From Dugong dugon (lineage: Eukaryota > Chordata > Mammalia > Sirenia > Dugongidae), in NCBI GenBank assembly GCA_030035585.1, contig CM057481.1:59033128-59097127 (forward strand): a DNA stretch of 64,000 bases. The letters are read 5' to 3'. Positions 1 through 11,087 of the stretch are shown here, piece after piece (the stretch's first letter is position 1; each line of letters starts with the position of its first letter). Position numbers and translations under genes: made by a program. The notes beneath the pieces are model-generated. The model was not told where the DNA came from. It searched no databases and saw only the letters and a program-made list of their open reading frames with translations.

Positions 1-589
1 TCTTGACATCTGACACTGCTCTGTCCATTAAGCAGGGTCTTCACCTACCCACATCGGGGGCTTGAGGACTGGTGGCTCCACCCATGCCACCTAGCCACCT
101 GTGATGGGGCCCATGAATAAGGGGTGTACCGCAGTCCTTACAGCCAACAGCATTAGGTGCTCACATGCCGGCTGCAAAACTCACCCACCTACACACTCTA
201 GGGAACAGGGACATGCCTTCCTCCTGGACACTAGGGGGTGGTCGTCAGCCCCCTGCCTTACTCAGAGTGTGTCCCCCTCCTGCAGCCAGATGCCTGTGCC
301 TACACCAATCACCCATACCTGTCTAGGACTGTAAGTGAGAGCCTACACCACACACTTGGTGGCTATCTACCTGGGCATCTGAGCTGAATCCATACAGGAG
401 GAGTGGGTGGACTCCTGAGCTCACATATCTAGTAACAGATCTAACCACCCGGTGACAGGACAGTAGAGCTTCAAAAGTGCCAATAATCAAACTAGTTCAT
501 ATAAGCAGCCTATTTGGGCATATCAAAACAAAACAAGAAGCTAGGACACAGTAAGCAAACATAAAATAAATAAATATAATAACTTATCA

Positions 590-1586
590 ATGACTCAGAG
601 ACAACAGTCAATATCAAATCACATAAAGACGCAATCCATGATGGCTTCAGCGAGCTCCCAAAATAAAGAATCTAGACATTTTCCAGAGGAGGAAAATTTC
701 TTGGAATTACCAGAGGCAGAATACAAAAGATTAATATACAGAACTCTTCAAGAAATTAGGAAGGAAATTAAGCAAAATGCAGGACACGCAATAGAGGAAA
801 TTAAAAAGATCAGAGAAGACAATAATGACAAATTTAACAGGCTGCAAGAATCCACAGAGAGACAGCGATCAGAAATAGAGAAGATTAACAATAAAATGTC
901 AGAATTAGTCAACTCAATAGAAAGTCACAGTGGCAGAACTGAGGCAATGGATGTCAGAATTCGTGAGACTGAAGATAAAGCACTTGACACCAACCTATTT
1001 GAGGAAAAATCAGATAAAAGGATTTTAAAAAATAAAGAAACCCTAAGAATTAAGTGGGACTCTATCAAGAGGAATAATCTACAGGTGACTGGAGTACCAG
1101 AACAGGGAGGGAATAACAGAAAATATATAGAGAGAATTGTTGAAGATTTGTTGGCAGAAAGCTTTCCTGGTATCATGAAAGATGAGAAGATATCTATCCA
1201 AGATGCCTATCGAACCCCACATAAGGTAGATAAAAAAACAGTCACCAAGACATATCATAATCAAACTTGCCAAAACCAAAGATAAAGAGAGAATTTTAAG
1301 AGCAGCTAGGGATAAACGAAAAGTCATCTAAAAAGGACAGCCAATAAGAATAAGCTCGGACTCCTCAGAAGAAACCATGCTGGCAAGAAGGCAACGAGAT
1401 GACATATATAAATCCCTGAAGGAAAATAACTGCCAGCCAAGAATTATATATCCAGCAAAACTGTCTCTCAAATATGATGGCGAAATTAGGGCATTTCCAG
1501 ATAAACAGAAGTTTAGGGAATTTGCAAACACCATACCAAAATTACAAGAAATACTAAAGGGAGTCCTCCGGTTAGAAAATCAGTAA
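590..1586 (+). pseudogene. L1 ORF1 (RNA-binding chaperone), broken
   Basis: L1 ORF1 protein is a trimeric coiled-coil RNA-binding protein that packages L1 RNA in the cytoplasm. The frame opens at an ATG at 590 (MTQRQQSISNH). It keeps the Q/K/E-rich coiled-coil segment and the start of the RRM-like domain until a stop at 1285. The C-terminal domain resumes in another frame around 1377-1586, with the family-typical YPAKLSLKYDGEIRAFPDKQ. Frameshifts and an in-frame TAA near 1328 separate the two parts. It aligns by eye with the intact ORF1 at 46067-47053 but is clearly diverged. Not functional. Confidence 0.85.
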
Positions 1587-2034
1587 CATCAGATAAAAAC
1601 CCAAGACTAGAACACACAACAGAGCAACCAGATATCAACCCAGATAGGGAAGTCACAAACGTAAATCAAAGCTAAAACACTGAAAATAGGGAAACAGATG
1701 TCAATGTGTAAAAGATGACAACATTAAAACAAAAAAGACGGACTTAAAAAATGGAGACATAGACTTTGCATATGGAGGGGAAGTCAAGGTGATATAAAGA
1801 AATAAAAGAATGGTATAAACTTAGAAAAACAGGGGTAAATATTAAGGTAACCACAAAGGAAACTAACAATCCTACTAGTCAAAATAAAAAACTAGAAAAA
1901 TATGAAGACTCAGCAAACACAAAACCAACAACAATGAAAAAGATGAAAAGAAAATACATAAAGAAAAATGACTCAGCACAGAAAATTAAGAGGAACAAAG
2001 AAACTGTGAACAACACACAAAAAAAGACATCAAA

Positions 2035-5000
2035 ATGACAGGAATAAACTCATACCTATCAATAATTACGCTGAATGTCAATGGACTAAATGCACCGATA
2101 AAGAGACAGAGAGTGGCAGACTGGATAAAAAAACACGATCCGTCTATATGCTGCCTACGAGAGAAACCTTAGACTTGAAGACGCAAACAAACTAAAACTC
2201 AAAGGATGGAAAAAAATATTATCAAGCAAACAACACTCAAAAAACAGCAGGAGTGACAATATTAATCTCTGAAAAAATAGACTTTAAAGTAAAATCCACC
2301 ACAAAGGACAAGGAAGGACACTGTATAATGATTAAACGGTCAATACACCAGGAGGACATAACTATAATAAATATTTACGCACCCAATGACAGGGCTCCAA
2401 AATACATAAAACAAACTTTAACAGCACTGAAAAGAGAGAGAGACAGCTCCACAAAAGTAGTAGCAGACTTCAACACACCACCTTCGCTGAAGAACAGAAC
2501 ATCCAGAAAGAGGGTTAACAAAGACATGGAAGAGCTAAAGGCGACAATCAACCAATTTGATCTCATAGACATATACCAAACACTCCACCCAACAGCAGCC
2601 AAGAATACTTTCTTTTCCAACGCACATGGAACATTCTCCAGAAGAGACCACGTTAGGCCATAAAGCACGCGTTAACAAAATCCAAAGCATCGAAATATTA
2701 TAAAGCATCTTTTCTGACCATAAAGCCATGAAAGTAGAAATCAACAACAGAAAAATCAAGGGAAAAAAAATCAAACACATGGAAACTGAACAACACCTTG
2801 ACCAAAAACTACTGGGTTACAGAAGAAATTAAGGATGGAATAAAGAAATTCATAGACTCAAACAAGAATGAAAACACATCCTACCAGAACCTTTGGGACA
2901 CAACAAAAGCAATGCTCAGAGGTCAATTTACAGCAATAAATGCACACATCCAAAAAGAAGAAAGGGCCATAATCAAACCATCAACCCTACAACTGCAACA
3001 AGTAGAAAGAAAGCAGCAAAAGAAGCCTTCAGTCACCTGAGGAAAGGAAATAATAAGAATTAGAGCAGAATTAAATGAAATAGAGAACAGAAAAACAATT
3101 GAAAGAGTTAACAAGACCAAAAGCTGTTCTTTGAAAAGATCAACAAAATTGATAAACCACTGGTGACACTAACAAAAGAAAAACAGGCGAGGAAGTAGAT
3201 AACCCATATAAGAAATGAGATGGGTGATATCACAACAGACCCAGATGAAATTAAAAGAATCATAACAGAATACTATCAAAAACTGTACTCTAACAAATTT
3301 GAAAGCCTAGAGGAAATGGAAAAAATTCTAGAAACTCACTACCTACCGAAACTAACACAAACAGAGGTAGAACAACTAAATAAACCCAACACAAAAGAAG
3401 AGATTAAAAAGGTAATTAAAAAACTCCCAACAAAAAAAAGCCCTGGCCTGGATGGCTTCACTGGAGAATTCTACCAAACTTTCAGAGAAGAGTTAACACC
3501 ACTACTACTAAAGGTATTTCAGAGCAAAGAAAAGGATGGGACACTCCCAAACTCATTCTATGAAGCCAGCATAACCCTGATACCAAAACCAGGTAAAGAC
3601 ACCACAAAAAAAGAAAATTACAGACTAATATCCCTCATGAACTTTGCCACAAAAATCCTCAACAAAATTCTAGCCAATAGAATTCACCAACATACCAAAA
3701 AAATAATTCACCATGATCAAGTGGGATTTAAACCGGTATGCAGGGATGATTCAACATTAGGAAAACAATCAATGTAATCCATCACATAAATAAAAGACAA
3801 GAACCACATGATCTTCTCAATCGATGCAGAAAAGGCATTTGACAAAGTCCAACACCCATTCATGACAAAAACTCTCAACAAAACAGGAATAGAAGAGGAA
3901 TTCCTCAATATAATTAAGGGCATTTATACAAAGTCAACAGCCAACATCATCCTAAATGGAGAGACTTTGAAAGGATTCCCCTTGAGAATGGGAACCAGAC
4001 AAGGATGCCCTTTATCACCGCTCTTATTCAATATTGTGCTGGAGGTCCTAGCCAGAGCAATTAGGCTTGAAAAAGAAATAAAGGGCATCCAAATTGGTAG
4101 AGAAGTCAAAGTATCTCTATTTGCAGATGATATGATTTTATACACAGAAAACCCCAGAGAATCCACAAGAAAACTACTGGAACTCATAGAAGATTTCAGC
4201 AACCTTTCAGGATACAAGATAAACATACAAAAATCAGTTGGATTCCTTTACACCAACAAATAGAACTTCCAAGAGGAAATCACCAAATCAATACCATTTA
4301 CAATAGCCCCCAAGAAGATAAAGTACTTAAGAATAAATCTAACCAGAGATGCAAAAGATCTATACAATGAAAACTACAAGACACTATTGCAAGAAACCAA
4401 AAGAGACCTGCGTAAGTGGAAAAACACACCTTGCTCATGAATAGGTAGACTCAAAATTGTGAAAGGCATTTTTTAATGAGATGGATAAACAAATCACCAA
4501 CTTCATGTGGAAAGGGAAGAGGCCCTGAATAAGTAAAGTAAAGGCCTTCTTATTACTCGAGAAGAAGAACAAAGTGGGAGGCCTCACACTACCTGATTTT
4601 AGAACTTATTATACTGCCATGGTAGTCAAAACAGCCTGGTATGGGTACAACAACAGATACATTGACCAATGGAACAGAATTGAGAATCCAGACATAAATT
4701 CATTCACCTGTGAGCAGCTGATATTTGACAAAGGCCCAAAGTCCATTAACTGGGGAAAAGACTGTCTCTTTTAACAAATGCTGCTGGCGTAACTGGATAT
4801 CTCTACAAAATACTAAAGCAAGACCCATACCTCACACCATGTACAAAAACTAACTCAAAATGGATCAAATACTTAAATATAATATCAAAAACGATACAGA
4901 TCGTGGAAGAAAAAATAGGGACAATGCTAGGAGCCCTAATACACGGCATAAACGCAATACGAACCATAAGTAACAATGCACAAGTACCAGAAGAGAGACT

Positions 5001-5790
5001 AGATAACTGGCAGCTCCTAAAAATCAAACCCTTATGCTCATCAGAAGACTTCACCAAAACAGTAAAAAGACAACCTACAGAATGGAAAAAAATTTAGGCT
5101 ACGACAAATCCGATCAGCATCTAACCTCTAAAATCTACAAAACACTGCAAAACCTCAACAACAAAAAGACAAATAACCCACTTAAAAAATGGGCAAAGGA
5201 TATGAACAGGCACTTCACCAAAGAAGATATTCAGGTGGCTAACAGACACATGAAGAAATGCTCACGCTCATTAGCCATTAGAGAAATGCAGATCAAAACT
5301 ACAACGAGATAACATCAACCCCAACAAGGCTAGTAGTAATCCAAAAAACACAAAATAATAAATGCTGAAGAGGTTGTGGAGAGACTGGAACACTTATACA
5401 CTGTTGGTGGGAATGTAAAATGGTACAACTACTTTTGAAATCGACTTGGCATTTCCTTAAAAAGCTAGAAATAGAAGTACCATACGATCCAGCTATCCCG
5501 CTCCTTGGAATATACCCTAGAGAAATAAGAGCCATCACACGAATAGATATATGCACACCCATGTTCATTGCAGCACTATTCACAATAGCAAGAAGATGGA
5601 AACAACCTAGATGCCCATCAACGGATGAATGGATAAACAAATTATAGTATATCCACACAACGGAATACTACACAACAAGAAAGAACAATCATGAAGCCGT
5701 GAAACATAACCTGGAGGAAGCTGGAGGGCATTATGCTGAGTGAATCTGGTCAGTCACAGAAGGGCAAATATTGTATAATACCACTATTAC
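2035..5790 (+). pseudogene. L1 ORF2 (endonuclease and reverse transcriptase), broken
   Basis: ORF2 would nick target DNA and copy L1 RNA by target-primed reverse transcription. It starts at the ATG at 2035 (MTGINSYLSIITLNVNGLN), the standard start of the apurinic-like endonuclease domain. Open pieces follow at 2253-2663 (endonuclease, INIYAPNDRAP), 2798-3040, 3220-3777 and 3808-4263 (RT core with [22 protein letters not shown] and the catalytic FADD at 4120-4131). C-terminal pieces run to about 5690. At least six frame breaks or stops separate these pieces. The C-terminal limit is approximate. Confidence 0.88.
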
Positions 5791-6784
5791 AAGAACTCAA
5801 GAAAAGGTTTAAACACAGAAGAAAACATTCTTTGATGGTTAGAGGGTGGAGCGGAAGGGTGAGGCTTATTTACTAACCAGATAAGGAATAAGAACTATCT
5901 GAGATGAAGGGAAGGACAGCACACCCTACCGGGGAAGTCAACACAACTGGACTAAACCAAAGCTAAGAAGTTTCCTGAATACAATCAAACACTTTGAGGG
6001 ACAGAGTAGCAGGAGTAGATGTCTGGGGACCATGCTTTCAGGGGACATCTAGGTCAACTGGCATAAGAAAGCTTATTAAGAAAATTTTCTGCATCCTACT
6101 TTGGTGAGTGGCATCTGAGGTCTTAAAAGCTAGCGAGCAGCCATCTAAGATGCATCAATCAGTCCCAACCACCTGCAGTAAAGGAGAATGAAGAACACCA
6201 AAGACACAAGGAAAGTATTAGTCCAAGAGACAGAAAGGACCACATAAACCAGAGACTTCATCAGCCTGAGACCAGAAGAACTAGATGGTGCCCAGCTACC
6301 ACCAATGACCGCCCTGACAGGGAACACAACAGAGAGTCCCAGATGGAGCAGGAGAAAGATGGGGTGCAGAACTCAAATTCTAATAAGAAGAAGACCAGAC
6401 TTAATGGTCTGACTGAGACTGGAGGAACCCCAGAAAGCATGGTCCTGGATTCTCTATCAGCCCAGAAGTAAAACAATTCCCGAGGCCAACTCTTCAGACT
6501 GGGATTGGACTGGACTACGGGACATAAAGTGATGCTTCTGAGGAGTGTACCTCTTAGCTCAAGCAGATACAAGAGATTAAATGGGAAGCTTCTGTCCAAA
6601 GGTGAGATTGGAAGGCAGAGAGGGTTAGGAGCTGGTTGAATGGACCTGGGGAATTGGGTAGAAAGGAAGAATGTGCTGTCACAGTATGGGGACAGCAATT
6701 AGAGTTACATAACAATGTATGTATAAATATTTGTAAGGGAAAAAATCAAAAAATTAAAAAAAAAAAAGAGAGAGAAGCCAATCT

Positions 6785-8040
6785 GGGTCAGAAAAATAAA
6801 ACAAATTCTTAAAGAAATTTAACTATAGCAGAGAAAAGGCTTCCTGTATCTAAAAACACAATTTCCCAAACAAACCATACTGAAAAAAAGAAGGGGTCAT
6901 GGTTAAGATCCAAATTTGTGGTCTGGAAGATCAAATGGGAAAAACAGCTCAAAGCAACAAAGTAGAAATTATGACAGAAAAGATAAGAGACTTGGAGGAT
7001 AGATCTAATAGGATAAACAGCAGTACTAGCAGAAGAAAGATGGGCAGATAAAGGAGAGGCAATAATAAAAAACATATAACAGAAAAAAATTTGCTTGAAC
7101 TGAAGAAATGCTTCAGTATGCAGATTAAAAGAGCCAACTTTATTATAGACACAGATCTAAGCATATCCTGGTAAATTCCTGGACTCCATAAGAAAAAAAA
7201 TTTTACAAGCTTGCAGGTGGTAAGAACGTATTATTTACAGAGGAAGGAAAAATCAGAGAAGCATCAGACTTTCATTTGCATCACTGGAAGCCATAATAAA
7301 GGCTCTAACTGACTACTCAGAGAAAAATGGCATTCCCCAAATCCTACACTAGTCATGGCATCATATGCCTGTCAGGAAAAAAAGATATGTGTGGATACCC
7401 CCTGTGATGGTTAATTGTGTGTCAACTTGGCTTAGCCATGATTCTCAGTGTTTATTATGTGATCATCCCCATGATGGGATCTGCTGTGAGTAGCCAATCA
7501 GTTGAAAGGGAGTTTCCTTGGGCATGTGTCCTGCATCCGAATATAAGTGGACGTTCTGGCTTTTGCCCTCTGGATCCTGCAGCTGCCTCCTGTTCGTCTG
7601 ACCTCTGGTTCTTGGGACTTGAAATAGCAACTTACCTGCTGATCTTGGGATTCATTGATCTTCACAGCTTGTGAACAATAGTCTTGCTCTCCGACCTGCC
7701 AATCTTGTGTTCACCAGCCCCTGTGGCTACATGAATCAGGAGAAGCCTCTATCCTGATCCACGGACTTGGGACGTTCCAGCCTCTACAATCATATGAACC
7801 ATTTCCTTCATATAAATCTATGTATATTTATACGCCTTATCTGTTGTGCTTCTCTAGAGAATCCAGCCTAAGACATCCTCAAAATTCAGGAAATGCATCC
7901 CCATATATCTCATATAAGAAAATACTTGAGAAAGAACTCTGATTAAAAACAAATGAATTGAATAGAGACACTCTGGGGGTAAGATGTAAAAGAGGGAGTA
8001 GTAATGAGAAATAAAACTTGTCTGTGTTTGCAGTAGCCTG
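6785..8040 (+). mobile_element. HAL1 / old L1 ORF1-like repeat, interrupted by an LTR
   Basis: The A-rich sequence at 6785-7402 reads like degraded ORF1-type LINE sequence: GACAGAAAAGATAAGAGACT, then GAACTGAAGAA, then CAGATTAAAAGAGCC. It resumes after the LTR, at about 7876-8040. The order of motifs is what I recall for HAL1 (half-L1) elements. No frame stays open. The assignment rests on recall and could equally be a very old L1 ORF1. Confidence 0.4.
7403..7875 (+). mobile_element. Solo LTR, MaLR/ERVL-like
   Basis: This 473-bp block starts TGTGATGGTTAATTGTGTGT and ends CCTAAGACA, so it has TG...CA ends. It separates two parts of the same flanking repeat. The flanking five bases (CCCCC and TCCTC) are only loosely alike, as expected for an old 5-bp duplication. 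The opening phrase about loss of TTAATT and GTGTCAACTTGG, and the tail TCTCTAGAGAATCC, match class III LTRs by recall. No internal retroviral sequence adjoins it. Confidence 0.6.
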
Positions 8041-8084
8041 CTCTCTTTCTACATATATATACATAAATATATAGTCATTTGTCC

Positions 8085-8775
8085 CTTAATATATAGTCAT
8101 GCATTGCTTAACATCCATAATATGTTCAGTGAAATAGGACATTATGTGAATTGGATGTTGTGCGAACACCATATTATATACTTAGCAAAGCTATATGGGA
8201 TACATTGTGTTTTATTTCCAAATTGATAATTCTCCTTTGCCTCTTGCTGCTGCTATCACTAGCACTGATTTTGCTGTGCAAAGGAGCATTCATATGCTTC
8301 ACGGTAATATTTTTTAAAGAAAATTAAATGGAGAGAGAACACCCCAACACTCAAGAGACACGTGATACATGAGATTGGATGCTGCTGCCTATGAGTTGAA
8401 GCATACACTGTTACACAGTAAGCTTTTTATTTCTAAGTAGGGAAGTTCACATTAAAATAACAACAGAAAGCACAGTACACTACATACATAAGCCAGTAAC
8501 ACAGGCGTTTACTATGACTATCAAGACATACGTATTACAGGTTATACATGAACTGTACCATTATATGCCTGGCACGCAATCGTTTTGTATACAAGAGATA
8601 TGAGATATATATGTTGTGTGTGGGAAGATGTTCTGTTTGCTACATATGGTTCGTCTGCTACATCCCGCTCTCCGATCGGGATTTCTGAATTCTATTACAA
8701 TCTTATTGAACCACAGAGGTATATGTCGTTGGATGTTGCCCGAATGGACGTTATGCAGTGTGTACATATATATAT
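8085..8775. mobile_element. Possible non-autonomous DNA transposon with imperfect terminal inverted repeats
   Basis: The left end (AGTCATGCATTGCTTAACAT) and the reverse complement of the right end (ACACTGCATAACGTCCATTC) are imperfect inverted partners. A second pair, GGATGTTGTGCGAACACC on the left and GGATGTTGCCCGAATGG on the right, lies just inside. The ends resemble a mammalian MITE-like family I recognise but cannot name with certainty. No transposase frame is visible. TA-rich flanks prevent a clear duplication call. Confidence 0.4.
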
Positions 8776-9634
8776 GTATCTATACACACACACACATACA
8801 CAAAGGATCCTAGATCTGCATATATTCCACTGAATTTACTATTAGACAAATTGCTGCCAATTATAATTGTGAACTTAATTCTAAGAAACCATCCATTATA
8901 ATGTATATCTCAATTTCAGAAGTTCTAAAAAGAAAAAAAAAGTGCTTTTTAGAATTATGAAACGTGGTAGTTTTATATATACTTTAATCTAAATTTATTA
9001 CTAGTAATATTAACTGGCAGCATGTAATAAATTCAAAAAATTCTAGAAACAAAACAGATATACAGCAAAGTAATATCTACTAAGAGCTGAACTAAAAGTA
9101 TTAAACTATGTCAAGAAAATCTAAGAGTTGGGAGAAGGGGTAATGACAGTAGGAGTTAAACTATTCCGAAGTTATCAACTGGAAGTGTCAGAGGCAGAAG
9201 AGGAGGGAAGTGAGAGTATTCTAAAGTTCTCATCTTACTGAGGTGAAGTGGAAGGAGGGAGTATGTAAGTGAACTGACTACAGAAAAGGCAAGATGGTGG
9301 GGAAACGCACTAATATCTTATTTTCAAATAATGGTAAATAAATGTTTCTAATTATGAGTACAGGGAAAGGAAAGGTCATCATTAGTGGAATGGAAATGGA
9401 TTGTAGAATCAAAAAAAAAAAAAAGAATCCAAACTAAGTTGATCAAACTAGCAAAAAATTAAAAAGATAAGACACCACAGATTAAAATATATAATAAACA
9501 AAGCAAGATGAAAGGAAAACTATTTGTACTAAAGGTAAAGAGAGTGAATTATTCCTTCAAAAGACCCACCTACATTTTTTTAAAAAGAAATACACATAAA
9601 ACAAAATGATAAAATAGCAAACAGCCCCAAAGAG
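8776..9634. other. Unassigned AT-rich stretch
   Basis: It holds a short TA/CA simple repeat at 8765-8800 and short A-runs (for example near 9413). The 9480-9590 part has an A-rich LINE-like texture. No open frame or recognisable boundary was seen. Confidence 0.4.
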
Positions 9635-10448
9635 CCAAAACAATCTTGAAAAAGAACAAAGTACAAGGACTCACACTTCCCAATTTCAAAAAGTATTACA
9701 AAGCTATAGTAATAAAAACAGTATGGTACTGGTATAAGACCAAGGGAACAGAATTGAGAGCTCAGAAATAAACCACATTATCTATGGTCAACTCATTTTC
9801 AACAAGGTGTTAGGTCTGTTCAATGGGGCAAGAACAGTATCTTCAACAAATGGTGCTGGGACACCTGGATTTCCGAATGCAGAAGAATGAAGTCAGACCC
9901 TTACTTCATGCCATATACAAAAATTTACTGAAAACAGATCAGTGACCTAAAAACAAGATCTAAAAACATAAAACTCTTAGAGGAAAACATAGCTGTAAAT
10001 CTTGAGGACACTGTATTGACAATGGATTTTTACATATGAAACCAAAAGCACAAGCAAAAAAAGACAAAACAGATCAAAGGAACTTAAACAAAATGAAAAC
10101 CTTTTGTGCATCAAAGAACTTTACCAAGAAAGTGAAAAGACAACCTACAGAAAGGAAGAAAATATTTAGAAATCAAATATCTGATAAAGGTTTAATATCC
10201 AGAATATATAAAGAACTCCTACAAGTAAACATTGCATAGGAATGGGCAATGTTTCATTCTGTTGTACATAGGGTTGCTATAAGTCAGAAACAACTTGATG
10301 GCACCTAACAACAACAACACAATTAAACAACAAAAAGACAAGCAGCCCAGTCAAAAAATGGGCAAAGGACTTGAATAAACATTTCTCCAAAGAAGATACA
10401 CCAATGGACAACAAACACATGAAAATATGCTCGACATCATTAGTCACT
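9635..10448 (+). mobile_element. Old L1 ORF2 fragment (L1 copy 2, left half)
   Basis: This is L1 ORF2 sequence from the region after the RT core: AAAGTACAAGGACTCACACT, then ATGGTACTGGTATAAGACC, then AACAAATGGTGCTGGGACA. It runs to ATGCTCGACATCATTAGTCA and stops abruptly at the RTE junction. The next bases of the same L1 continue at 17567 (TAGTCATTAGGGAAATGCAA). It also carries a small RTE insertion at 10232-10318. It is more diverged than L1 copies 3 and 4. Confidence 0.88.
10232..10318 (+). mobile_element. Tiny 5'-truncated RTE insertion
   Basis: These 87 bp match only the 3' end of the RTE LINE: TTCTGTTGTACATAGGGTTG, GCTATAAGTCAGAA, then GGCACCTAACAACAACAAC with the (CAA)n-like tail. Flanking 11-base duplications are ACAAGTAAACA at 10221 and ACAATTAAACA at 10319, with one mismatch. 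It sits in the sense direction inside L1 copy 2. There is no tRNA-like head, so it is a dead-on-arrival RTE rather than a SINE. Confidence 0.75.
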
Positions 10449-11087
10449 GCTGTTGTTAGATGCCACTGAGTCAGTTCCAACTCATAGCGACCCCATGAAC
10501 AAGAGAACGAAACACTGCTCAGTCCTGTGTTATCCTCACAATCACTGTTATGTTTGAGCCCATTGTTGCAGCCACTTTGTCAATCCATCTGGTCTTCCTC
10601 TTTTTCGCCAACCCTCTACTTTACCAAGCATGATGACGTTCTCCAGGGACTAGTCCCTCCTGATAACATGATCAAAGTACATGAGATGAAGACTCACCAT
10701 CCTCCCTTCTAAGAAGCATTCTGCCTGTACTTCTTCTAAGACAAATTTGTTCATTCTTCTGGCAGTCCATGATATTTTGATATTCTTCATCAACACCATA
10801 ATTCAAAGGCATCAATTCTTCTTCAGTCTTCCTTATGCATTGTTCAGCTTTCGCTTACATATGAGAGGAATGAAAATACCATGGCTTGGGTCAGGTGCAC
10901 CTTAGTCCTCAAAGTGACATCTTTGCTTTTTAACACTTTAAAGAGGTCTTTTGCAGCAGATTTCTCCACTGCAATGCATCGTTTGATTTCTTGATTGCTT
11001 CTTCCACCATGAATGTTGAAACTGGGGATCCAAGTAAAACAAACTGCTTGACAACTTCAATATTTTCTCCATTTATCATGATGTTGC

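Larger units (their letters stand above)
1..6767 (+). mobile_element. Old, nearly full-length L1 LINE (L1 copy 1)
   Basis: This autonomous non-LTR retrotransposon has 5' UTR-like sequence up to about 589, then ORF1 remains, an A-rich inter-ORF stretch, ORF2 remains, and a 3' UTR ending in an A-rich tail at about 6750-6767. Both ORFs carry several frameshifts and stops, so the copy is dead. Its 5' part (1-589) does not resemble the 5' UTR of the younger L1 at 44651, which indicates a different L1 lineage. The left boundary may lie outside the window, so no target-site duplication can be checked. Confidence 0.9.

Noticed and set aside
6261..6698. 145-codon minus-strand frame
   Set aside because: Antisense to the L1 3' UTR, with no domain or start context.
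10036..10239. Small plus-strand open frame (67 codons)
   Set aside because: It is a surviving piece of L1 ORF2 and is covered by that feature.
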